From Comamonadaceae bacterium (GTDB lineage Bacteria > Pseudomonadota > Gammaproteobacteria > Burkholderiales > Burkholderiaceae_C), in assembly GCA_947454585.1 (NCBI GenBank), contig CANGML010000139.1, forward strand, positions 1 through 5,184: 5,184 bases of DNA, given 5' to 3'. Shown here in pieces: positions 1-5,184 of the stretch. Positions within the stretch are counted from its first letter, which is position 1, and each line of letters opens with the position of its first letter. A program made the translations under genes and the position numbers. Under the pieces are notes generated by a model. That model was given only the letters and a program-made list of their open reading frames with translations, ran no database searches and was not told the DNA's origin.

Positions 1-486
<486 letters not shown>

Positions 487-499
487 GTGTTGTCTCCAG

Positions 500-1036
500 C
501 TAAGTTGTATTTTTGTGAGCGCGAGCCTGAGATTCTAGGTCCGCGTAGGCCCCTGCATAGGCCTCCAAACCCAAACTCACCACCGTGGCCACGTCACCGC
601 CCACTTCTTGTTTGAATTCAGCCTCGGCTTGCGCGACCGCTTGTTCAAAGGCGCTCAGCCAAGCCAGGCCGGTGTCGGTGAACACAATGCGCTTGGCGCG
701 GGCGTCTTGTGGGTCAGACTCACGGGTGATCAAGCCCCAGGCTTCGCATTGCGTCACCAAGTCGCCCATGGCCTGCTTGGTCATGCCTGCGCTGTCGGCC
801 AAGTCGCTCAAGCGCGAACCTTGCAGGCTGAGGTGGCGCGTGATGTGGATGTGCGCGGCACTGACCTGTGCGCGGGCCGCCAGGTTAGACAGCGCCAAGG
901 GCACCTCTTCGTTGTGCGCCATCAGGTGCAACACGCGTGCATCGAAGCGCCGCATGGCGTGGCCCAGCAAGCGGCCCAGGTGGATTTGCCGCCAATCTTG
1001 CTGGGTGGAAAAGGTGGGTGCAGAAGCCATGCACAT
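500..1036 (-). CDS. MarR-family transcriptional regulator
   Basis: Probable dimeric winged-helix DNA-binding regulator of the MarR family. Numbered from the ATG at 1030 (176 residues), the helix-turn-helix and wing occupy about residues 71-124. The recognition segment is SAGMTKQAMGDLV, and the wing holds the family hallmark DARAKRIVFTDTG (DxR followed by a hydrophobic strand and T-x-x-G). Helices on both sides, rich in Ala, Gln and Glu, fit the dimerisation region. Length is normal for the family. The start is uncertain: ATGs at 1036 and 1030 and a TTG at 1057 are in frame, none with a recognisable Shine-Dalgarno; I give the ATG at 1036. The TAG stop at 502-500 directly precedes the Shine-Dalgarno of the response regulator, so the two genes probably form an operon. 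The gene is divergent from recA, and autoregulation from the shared spacer is plausible but unproven. No ligand or target can be inferred. Confidence 0.88.
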   Translation of the reverse strand: MCMASAPTFSTQQDWRQIHLGRLLGHAMRRFDARVLHLMAHNEEVPLALSNLAARAQVSAAHIHITRHLSLQGSRLSDLADSAGMTKQAMGDLVTQCEAWGLITRESDPQDARAKRIVFTDTGLAWLSAFEQAVAQAEAEFKQEVGGDVATVVSLGLEAYAGAYADLESQARAHKNTT

Positions 1037-1065
1037 ATAGTAAGGCAAACTGACCAAAAAAAGTG

Positions 1066-1093
1066 TTTACAAGTTTTGACTTTGCGGTAAAGT
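1066..1093 (+). promoter_or_regulatory. Putative sigma70 promoter of recA
   Basis: TTTACA at 1066-1071 (5 of 6 to the -35 consensus), a 16-bp spacer, then TAAAGT at 1088-1093 (4 of 6 to the -10 consensus). Transcription would start near 1100, inside the first putative LexA operator, giving a leader of about 70 nt before the recA ATG. A 5-5-5 dyad, ACTTT-GCGGT-AAAGT (1079-1093), overlaps the spacer and -10. An alternative -35, TTGACT at 1076-1081, has no acceptable -10 at 16-18 bp. The assignment is by hexamer matching and position only. Confidence 0.5.
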
Positions 1094-1094
1094 A

Positions 1095-1110
1095 CTGGTC
1101 AAGCATCCAG
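1095..1110 (+). promoter_or_regulatory. Putative LexA (SOS) operator 1 of recA
   Basis: CTGGTCAAGCATCCAG is a CTG-N10-CAG element with symmetric CTGG/CCAG ends, the spacing required by the LexA operator class CTGT-N8-ACAG used in beta- and gammaproteobacteria. With its flanks (TACTG...AGCAT.CAG) it shares 13 of 20 positions with the E. coli recA operator as I remember it. It begins one base after the putative -10 and covers the expected transcription start, where a bound repressor would block RNA polymerase. Box 2 abuts it directly. Confidence 0.62.
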
Positions 1111-1126
1111 CTGTTGATAAAAGCAG
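1111..1126 (+). promoter_or_regulatory. Putative LexA (SOS) operator 2 of recA
   Basis: CTGTTGATAAAAGCAG is a second CTG-N10-CAG element, starting at the base after operator 1. It keeps the full CTGT left half-site and an AT-rich centre typical of LexA boxes; the right half-site is GCAG rather than ACAG. Two abutting 16-bp elements could bind LexA dimers side by side and tighten repression of recA-recX. It also lies within a CCAGC...GCTGG inverted repeat (1107-1111 and 1129-1133). Confidence 0.5.
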
Positions 1127-1172
1127 TGGCTGGATATTCCCGGTAAGTCCTTGATTCAACGGAGATTTTTTC

Positions 1173-2303
1173 ATGAACAACAAACCCATCGTCGCCGACA
1201 GCGAAAAAGCCAAAGCCCTGCAAGCCGCCTTGGCACAAATTGAAAAACAATTCGGTAAGGGCACCATCATGCGCTTGGGCGAAGGCGAAGTGATTGACGA
1301 CATCCAAGTCGTGTCCACCGGCTCTTTGGGTTTGGACATCGCCTTGGGCGTTGGCGGTTTACCCCGAGGTCGCGTGATTGAGATCTACGGCCCAGAGTCA
1401 TCGGGCAAAACCACCCTCACCTTGCAAGTCATTGCTGAGATGCAAAAGCAAGGCGGCACCTGCGCCTTCGTGGACGCCGAGCACGCCTTGGATTCGCAAT
1501 ACGCCCAAAAGCTCGGCGTGAACTTGCAAGACTTGCTCATCAGCCAGCCCGACACCGGTGAACAAGCGCTCGAAGTGGTGGACAGCTTGGTGCGCTCGGG
1601 CGCGGTGGATTTGGTGGTGGTCGACTCGGTCGCCGCGCTCACACCCAAGGCTGAACTCGAGGGCGACATGGGGGACTCACTGCCCGGCTTGCAAGCCCGT
1701 TTGATGAGCCAAGCCCTGCGTAAATTGACGGCCTCGATCAAGAAGACCAACTGCACGGTCATCTTCATCAACCAAATCCGCATGAAGATTGGTGTGATGT
1801 TTGGTTCACCCGAAACCACCACGGGCGGTAACGCGCTCAAGTTCTACGCCTCGGTGCGTTTGGACATTCGCCGCACGGGCACCATCAAGCGTGGTGACGA
1901 AGCGGTGGGTAACGAAACCAAAGTCAAGGTGGTGAAAAACAAAGTGGCGCCGCCTTTCAAGACAGCCGAGTTCGACATCTTGTTTGGCGAAGGCATTAGC
2001 CGCCAAGGCGAGATCATCGACATGGGTGTGAACGCCAAGGTCATCGAGAAGTCGGGCGCTTGGTATGCCTACCAAGGCGAAAAAATTGGCCAAGGCCGCG
2101 ACAACGCGCGTGAGTTTTTGCGCGAAAACGAAGCCTTGGCTTTCGAGATCGAAAACAAAGTACGTGAATCTTTGGGCATTCCTTTGTTGGCCGGTGGCGT
2201 GGAAGTGCCTGCCGCCAAAGAAGAAAAAGCACCTAAGGCGTCCAAGGCAGCAAAAGAAGCCAAAGGCGCTGCGGATGTGGATGCCGATGGCGTGGTGGCC
2301 TGA
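1173..2303 (+). CDS. recA: Recombinase RecA
   Basis: RecA forms ATP-dependent filaments on single-stranded DNA, carries out homologous pairing and strand exchange, and as a filament triggers LexA self-cleavage to induce the SOS response. The 376 residues are full length and numbering runs 7 ahead of E. coli. Visible in order: an N-terminal helix and strand for subunit packing (about 10-40), Walker [10 protein letters not shown] at 73-81, catalytic E103 in DAEHALD, Walker [10 protein letters not shown] with D151, DNA-binding loop L1 near 164-171 (GDMGDSLP), sensor Q201 and loop L2 at about 202-216 with F210, then the RecA signature ALKFYASVR. The last 30 residues are a Lys/Ala/Asp-rich tail, as usual for the family. 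GGAGA at 1161-1165, 7 nt before the ATG, supports the start. TGA is followed directly by TAA. No hairpin terminator is visible before recX, so the two are probably co-transcribed under LexA control. Confidence 0.99.
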   Translation: MNNKPIVADSEKAKALQAALAQIEKQFGKGTIMRLGEGEVIDDIQVVSTGSLGLDIALGVGGLPRGRVIEIYGPESSGKTTLTLQVIAEMQKQGGTCAFVDAEHALDSQYAQKLGVNLQDLLISQPDTGEQALEVVDSLVRSGAVDLVVVDSVAALTPKAELEGDMGDSLPGLQARLMSQALRKLTASIKKTNCTVIFINQIRMKIGVMFGSPETTTGGNALKFYASVRLDIRRTGTIKRGDEAVGNETKVKVVKNKVAPPFKTAEFDILFGEGISRQGEIIDMGVNAKVIEKSGAWYAYQGEKIGQGRDNAREFLRENEALAFEIENKVRESLGIPLLAGGVEVPAAKEEKAPKASKAAKEAKGAADVDADGVVA

Positions 2304-2337
2304 TAAATCACGCGTCGCTGCCTAGAAAGCCTGCCTT

Positions 2338-2841
2338 GTGACCCACGATGTGGATTCAAACGAAGACGAGAAACCCAAGGCGAAAAGGGCCAACGGGTTT
2401 CAACTCTCGCTCAAAGGCCGAGCCTTGCGTTTGCTCTCGCAACGCGAGCACTCGCGCTTTGAGCTAGAGCGCAAGCTCAAGCCGTTTGAAGAAACACCGG
2501 GCGAGCTGGCCGAGGCCTTAGATTTTTTGCAGGCCAAAGACTTCATCAACGAGCAGCGCGTGGTGGAGTCGGTCGTCAACCGTCGTTCCAAGAAGCTCGG
2601 TGCATCCCGGGTGCGTCAAGAGCTGCAAGCGAAGGGACTGCCTGCAGAGGCGATCGCCGACGCCGTGCAAACGATGCGTAGCACCGAGCTCGAACGAGCC
2701 CGCGAGGTGTGGCGAAAGAAGTTTGGTGAGCCGCCAGTTGATCAAGCCGCACGTGTCAAGCAAGTGCGGTTTTTAGTCAGTCGGGGATTTGCGCCAGAAG
2801 TTGTGCGCAAAGTTGTGGCTGGGGCGGATGAAGTTGGGTAG
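2338..2841 (+). CDS. recX: Regulatory protein RecX
   Basis: RecX binds RecA and the groove of its filament, limiting filament growth and ATPase and strand-exchange activity. The 167-residue protein has the three-helix repeat architecture of the family: the first repeat opens with GRALRLLSQREHSRFELERKL (residues 27-47), the second carries FINEQRVVESVV and the basic SKKLGASRVRQELQAKGL stretch (about 69-101), and the third ends VRFLVSRGFAPEVVRKVV (143-160). A charged tail of about 20 residues (DSNEDEKPKAKR) precedes the first repeat. Translation probably starts at GTG 2338 with only a weak AGAAAG at 2324-2329 upstream, consistent with RecX being made in much smaller amounts than RecA. It lies 34 nt after the recA stop, the classical recA-recX arrangement, so its expression should follow the SOS response. 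Length is close to the usual 150-170 residues. Confidence 0.96.
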   Translation: MTHDVDSNEDEKPKAKRANGFQLSLKGRALRLLSQREHSRFELERKLKPFEETPGELAEALDFLQAKDFINEQRVVESVVNRRSKKLGASRVRQELQAKGLPAEAIADAVQTMRSTELERAREVWRKKFGEPPVDQAARVKQVRFLVSRGFAPEVVRKVVAGADEVG

Positions 2842-2848
2842 CAACGTA

Positions 2849-2856
2849 TTGAGCGT
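2849..2856 (+). repeat. 8-bp direct repeat TTGAGCGT, left copy, beside low-GC segment
   Basis: TTGAGCGT at 2849-2856, 8 nt after the recX stop, recurs in the same orientation at 3980-3987, close to the argC stop. The copies lie near the two edges of the low-GC segment. GCAAC at 2841-2845 and GTTGC at 3994-3998 form a 5-bp inverted pair just outside them. This could be a target-site duplication or recombination scar, but an 8-mer shared by two short flanks is possible by chance. Confidence 0.3.
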
Positions 2857-2896
2857 ATTCAGTAAACCTGTGGTCTATATCAAGTTGGATATTTAA

Positions 2897-3892
2897 ATGG
2901 TGAGTAGCTCAGAAAAAGAGTGCGTAGAAGCTGCTGTTGGCTTTCCTTCACGGACCCCTGTTTCAACCCTTCTCTCAATTTCACATATATTCGGGGCAAC
3001 AAAAAACCGGTGTGGAATTTATCTACTGGCTTTTCCTTCGGATCTTTTTTATATCGGGCAAGCAGTAGATGTTGTCAGACGATTTTCTCAACATAGAAAG
3101 AACTACGATGATATTTCTGGCTTCTCGTTCATCTCGGTTCCCAAGAATGAATTGAACGATGTCGAGAAATCACTAATTTTCAAAGCCGAATCACTCGGCG
3201 TCAAACTGAAAAATGCCGTTCATGTAAGCAGCATCACAGGGGAAACAGATTTTGATTTAATTGTTCCAGAGTCCGAGCAAAATGCTTGGTTCGCTTCAGC
3301 ATCACGGTTTGATGACAGCGAAAATACTTCACCAATCATTCAACTGCCTGATTCACAGCAACTCCGATTTTCAAAAAATTTTGAGCAATTCACAAAGCAC
3401 CAGTTTGCTCAAAGTGCGTTGGGAATTTTGAAGAGATACATCCTAGAGTGCATTCCAACCCCAAGAACATCGGAGTATTCGTTTTGGTCGGTGAGTTGTA
3501 TGCCGAGCACAAATAAGAATACTGCCCCAAGACTGTTTTGCGTCAGTGCTGCATCGATGGAGCTGCTCGTTGTTGGCTTCTGGAAAAAGAGTAAGACCCC
3601 ATGGTCATTTGTTACTGTTGATGCAAAAGTATTAGAGGAACACTGGCCAGACCCCGATGAGTTATTAAAAAAATTTCCGTTCGCTGAGTGGGAAGAAAGT
3701 TCATATCGAGATGCAGGCCAAAATCAAATCCGATTTCGCTGCGAAAATTATGAAGACATGAAGACTCTTTTGTCGGATCATGGTTTTTGCCAAGCGGCGG
3801 CCGCATTGAGCTTAAGGGTAATGAGAAAGCGCCCCAATTTTTACTCGCAATATCATTGCGCTCAATTGTCAAATTTGGCATTTACAAAATAA
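2897..3892 (+). CDS. GIY-YIG nuclease-family protein with unassigned C-terminal region
   Basis: Predicted single-chain DNA endonuclease of the GIY-YIG superfamily; substrate and role unknown. The nuclease domain spans about residues 36-108 of 331: GIY at 40-42, YIG at 52-54, R62 and H66 in RRFSQH, E90 in NDVEKSLI and N106 near the domain end. These match the catalytic Tyr, Arg, His, Glu and Asn positions of the fold, so activity is plausible. A short N-terminal segment (1-35) ends STLLSISHIFGATKNR. Residues about 145-331 are not a domain I recognise; they are rich in aromatic residues (EYSFWS, VVGFWKK, PWSF) and end basic and aromatic (RKRPNFYSQYH). No signal peptide or membrane segment is apparent. 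Local GC, hand-counted on three 60-base lines, is about 40-47%, against about 55% on a recA line, and AGA, TTA and ATA codons occur, suggesting transfer. The ATG at 2897 has only a weak Shine-Dalgarno, but no later Met precedes the nuclease domain. No partner gene is adjacent; it ends convergent with argC. Confidence 0.85.
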   Translation: MVSSSEKECVEAAVGFPSRTPVSTLLSISHIFGATKNRCGIYLLAFPSDLFYIGQAVDVVRRFSQHRKNYDDISGFSFISVPKNELNDVEKSLIFKAESLGVKLKNAVHVSSITGETDFDLIVPESEQNAWFASASRFDDSENTSPIIQLPDSQQLRFSKNFEQFTKHQFAQSALGILKRYILECIPTPRTSEYSFWSVSCMPSTNKNTAPRLFCVSAASMELLVVGFWKKSKTPWSFVTVDAKVLEEHWPDPDELLKKFPFAEWEESSYRDAGQNQIRFRCENYEDMKTLLSDHGFCQAAAALSLRVMRKRPNFYSQYHCAQLSNLAFTK

Positions 3893-4001
3893 AAGGTGCG
3901 TCCAGCTCGTTCGTTAATAACACCACGCTTTAAGCCCCTACAGCCAGTATTTAGCTATCGCGGGACATGGAGCGAGAGCTTGAGCGTCGTCTAGTTGCCA
4001 C
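3893..4001. other. Convergent intergenic spacer between the GIY-YIG gene and argC
   Basis: A 109-bp spacer between two converging genes. I find no convincing GC-rich hairpin followed by a T-run in either direction. Short symmetric motifs are present (GTTAATAAC near 3914, and AGC-GAGA-GCT near 3971), but the stems are only 3-4 bp. Its left part still looks AT-rich like the island, and composition rises toward argC, so the island's right edge probably falls here. Confidence 0.4.
3980..3987 (+). repeat. 8-bp direct repeat TTGAGCGT, right copy, beside low-GC segment
   Basis: Same-orientation copy of the octamer at 2849-2856, lying 14 nt beyond the argC stop codon on the convergent side. Together the copies bracket about 1.12 kb that contains the whole GIY-YIG gene. 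No transposase or integrase gene lies between them, so a scar or chance remain the main explanations. Confidence 0.3.
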
Positions 4002-4919
4002 TCAAACGCCCAACATCAGCTGCAAGTTTTGCACCGCAGCACCGCTGGCGCCCTTGCCCAAGTTATCTAAGCGCGCAATCAGCACCGCGTGACGGTGCGC
4101 TTCATTCGCAAAGACGCGAATTTCTAATTTGTTGGTGTCATTCAATGCCGTGGCGTCGAGCTTGCCGTTGTCGGTGGCGGGCTGCACGCTCACCCAGCCA
4201 TCAGCACTTTGGCCATAGTGTTGGACCAAGGCCTCATGCAAGTCAGCGGCCTTGGGCTTGGCTGGGAGCAAGTCCAAGTGAATTGGCAGTTGCACCAGCA
4301 TGCCTTGGCGGAAGTTGCCCACCGAGGGCACAAACAGCGGACGGCGGGTCAGCCCGGTGTAGGCCATGATTTCGGGGATGTGTTTGTGTTCAAGTCCTAG
4401 GGCATAGGCTTCGAAGAGCGGGGCGTTGCCGGCTTCGTAGTCTTCAATCATGGCGCGACCGCCTCCCGAGTACCCGCTGACCGAAGGCAGCGCCACAGGG
4501 AAGTCGGCAGGGACCAACCCCGCATCAATCAGGGGGCGCAGCAAAGCAATGGCACCGGTGGCGTAGCAGCCAGGGTTCGCCACGCGTTGGGCCTTGATGA
4601 CGGCGTCGCGTTGGCCCGCGGCCAGCTCGGGGAAGCCATAGACCCAGCCCGGTGCCACCCGGTGAGCCGTGGAGGCATCAATGATTTTGGGTTGTTTGCC
4701 CGCCAGGCTGTCGATCATGGCCACCGATTCACGGGCGTGGTCGTCGTGCAGACACAGGATGACCATGTCCACGCCAGCCATGAGTTCGCGTTTGGCCTCT
4801 GGGTCTTTGCGTTTGGCGGGGTCGATGCTGACCACTTGGATGGCTGGCATTTGCCCTAAGCGTTCGCGAATTTGCAGGCCCGTGGTGCCGGCTTCGCCAT
4901 CAATAAAGACTTTAGACAT
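4002..4919 (-). CDS. argC: N-acetyl-gamma-glutamyl-phosphate reductase, type 2
   Basis: Catalyses the NADPH-dependent reduction of N-acetyl-gamma-glutamyl phosphate to N-acetylglutamate 5-semialdehyde, the third step of arginine synthesis, in the cytoplasm. The 305 residues match the shorter type-2 ArgC class of about 310. The N-terminal dinucleotide-binding fold starts [17 protein letters not shown], with the Gly-rich loop at G8-G14. The catalytic cysteine is C118 in [11 protein letters not shown]. The substrate-binding region includes [12 protein letters not shown] (145-156), and H178/H180 in LEHKHIPEI supply the conserved active-site histidine. The end, [19 protein letters not shown], is the usual ArgC C-terminal motif. 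An in-frame TTG at 4940 would add 7 residues, but the fold starts directly at the ATG at 4919, so that start is preferred despite no clear Shine-Dalgarno. It is divergent from sucC and stands alone, with no other arg gene in the window. Confidence 0.96.
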   Translation of the reverse strand: MSKVFIDGEAGTTGLQIRERLGQMPAIQVVSIDPAKRKDPEAKRELMAGVDMVILCLHDDHARESVAMIDSLAGKQPKIIDASTAHRVAPGWVYGFPELAAGQRDAVIKAQRVANPGCYATGAIALLRPLIDAGLVPADFPVALPSVSGYSGGGRAMIEDYEAGNAPLFEAYALGLEHKHIPEIMAYTGLTRRPLFVPSVGNFRQGMLVQLPIHLDLLPAKPKAADLHEALVQHYGQSADGWVSVQPATDNGKLDATALNDTNKLEIRVFANEAHRHAVLIARLDNLGKGASGAAVQNLQLMLGV

Positions 4920-4949
4920 GGATGTCGCCAAAAAGTACAAAAAAGTGGG

Positions 4950-4990
4950 GCGTCAACACGGCGCTTGTAAGCCAGTTAAAAGATTGACGC
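4950..4990. promoter_or_regulatory. 7-bp inverted repeat in the argC-sucC divergent spacer
   Basis: GCGTCAA at 4950-4956 and TTGACGC at 4984-4990 are perfect inverse copies separated by 27 bp. Each arm supplies a TTGACG hexamer (5 of 6 to the -35 consensus), one facing argC and one facing sucC. At 13 bp downstream of each lies a weak -10-like hexamer (TACTTT toward argC, TACAGT toward sucC); this is shorter than the normal 16-18 bp spacing, so neither is a convincing promoter. It may instead be a regulator site or chance. Confidence 0.3.
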
Positions 4991-4999
4991 GATGCAGCA

Positions 5000-5008
5000 T
5001 GATACAGT
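5000..5008 (+). promoter_or_regulatory. Possible extended -10 promoter element for sucC
   Basis: TGATACAGT carries a TG-N extension followed by TACAGT (4 of 6 to the -10 consensus). An extended -10 can work with a poor -35, and there is none good at 16-18 bp upstream. Transcription would begin near 5015 and leave a leader of about 77 nt before the sucC ATG. This is a weak match found by eye; the rest of the 172-bp argC-sucC spacer shows no clearer promoter. Confidence 0.25.
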
Positions 5009-5091
5009 CTCAAGGCTTTGTCCAGTGCGGTTTCCCAGTGAAATTGACCTAACAGCGCGTTACAAATCCACCGATTACTAAGAGAGATCTC

Positions 5092-5184
5092 ATGAAGATT
5101 CACGAGTACCAAGGCAAGGAAATCTTGCGTCAATTTGGTGTGCCAGTGCCACGCGGTATCCCTGCGTTCACGGTGCAAGAAGCG
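5092..5184 (+). CDS. sucC: Succinyl-CoA synthetase (ADP-forming) beta subunit, N-terminal fragment
   Basis: The beta subunit pairs with the alpha subunit (SucD) to convert succinyl-CoA to succinate with nucleotide triphosphate formation in the TCA cycle. Only 31 codons are visible before the window ends. They begin [20 protein letters not shown], the highly conserved opening of SucC, which starts the ATP-grasp fold; the full protein is normally about 385-390 residues. An AGAGAGA purine stretch at 5081-5087, 4 nt before the ATG, is the likely ribosome binding site. sucD would be expected directly downstream, outside the window. It is divergent from argC. Confidence 0.95.
   Translation, partial: MKIHEYQGKEILRQFGVPVPRGIPAFTVQEA

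Noticed and set aside
608..1090. 160-codon plus-strand ORF across the MarR gene
   Set aside because: It is fully antisense to the MarR coding frame, which has a clear wing motif; long shadow ORFs are normal at this GC.
885..1307. 140-codon minus-strand ORF overlapping the recA start and the MarR gene
   Set aside because: It is antisense to the conserved start of recA and crosses the divergent promoter; the product has no recognisable motif, so it is a shadow of the real frames.
2304..2337. Possible terminator between recA and recX
   Set aside because: The 34-nt gap contains no inverted repeat with a GC-rich stem and no T-run; read-through is the simpler reading.
2845..2859. CGTATT-gag-CGTATT direct repeat upstream of the GIY-YIG gene
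   Set aside because: Only two 6-bp copies; too short to call an operator or iteron without conservation evidence.
2849..2881. Promoter for the GIY-YIG gene (TTGAGC ... TATATC)
   Set aside because: The spacer is 19-21 bp depending on the -10 chosen and both hexamers are weak; a promoter is likely in this gap but cannot be placed with confidence.
3893..4001. Integron attC-like site or CRISPR-like structure next to the island
   Set aside because: GTTAATAAC resembles a core site only superficially; the paired RYYYAAC/GTTRRRY arms are absent, and no spaced repeats exist anywhere in the window.
3995..4859. Plus-strand ORFs across argC (for example 3995-4369 and 4587-4859)
   Set aside because: They are antisense to argC, whose catalytic Cys and dinucleotide-binding motifs are clear; the alternative products are low-complexity and lack motifs.

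Overview
The window is typical bacterial chromosome from a betaproteobacterium. The RecA sequence, the short type-2 ArgC, moderately high GC and the gene order (regulator pair / recA-recX / succinyl-CoA synthetase) point to Burkholderiales, most likely Comamonadaceae. This placement rests on recalled family resemblance, not on a search.

Layout, left to right. (1) 1-1036, minus strand: a two-gene regulatory unit, a MarR-family regulator followed after 13 nt by an OmpR-type response regulator that runs off the left edge. (2) 1037-1172: a divergent promoter region with a sigma70-like recA promoter and two abutting CTG-N10-CAG elements that look like LexA (SOS) operators. (3) 1173-2841, plus strand: recA and recX, 34 nt apart with no visible terminator between them, so probably one SOS transcript encoding the recombinase and its modulator. 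(4) 2842-4001: an AT-richer island with one gene, a 331-residue GIY-YIG nuclease-family protein with an intact catalytic set and a long C-terminal region I cannot assign. (5) 4002-4919, minus strand: argC (arginine biosynthesis), convergent with the island gene. (6) 4920-5091: divergent argC/sucC spacer with a 7-bp inverted repeat. (7) 5092 to the right edge: the first 31 codons of sucC (TCA cycle).

Most of the window is housekeeping sequence: DNA repair (recA/recX), arginine synthesis, the TCA cycle and transcriptional control. The part that does not fit is the GIY-YIG gene. Its base composition and codon choice (AGA, TTA and ATA codons) differ from its neighbours, it stands alone between conserved genes, and 8-bp direct repeats lie close to both edges of the low-GC stretch. 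It is the best candidate for a poorly described function, possibly a standalone DNA nuclease acquired horizontally. Its role cannot be determined from sequence alone.
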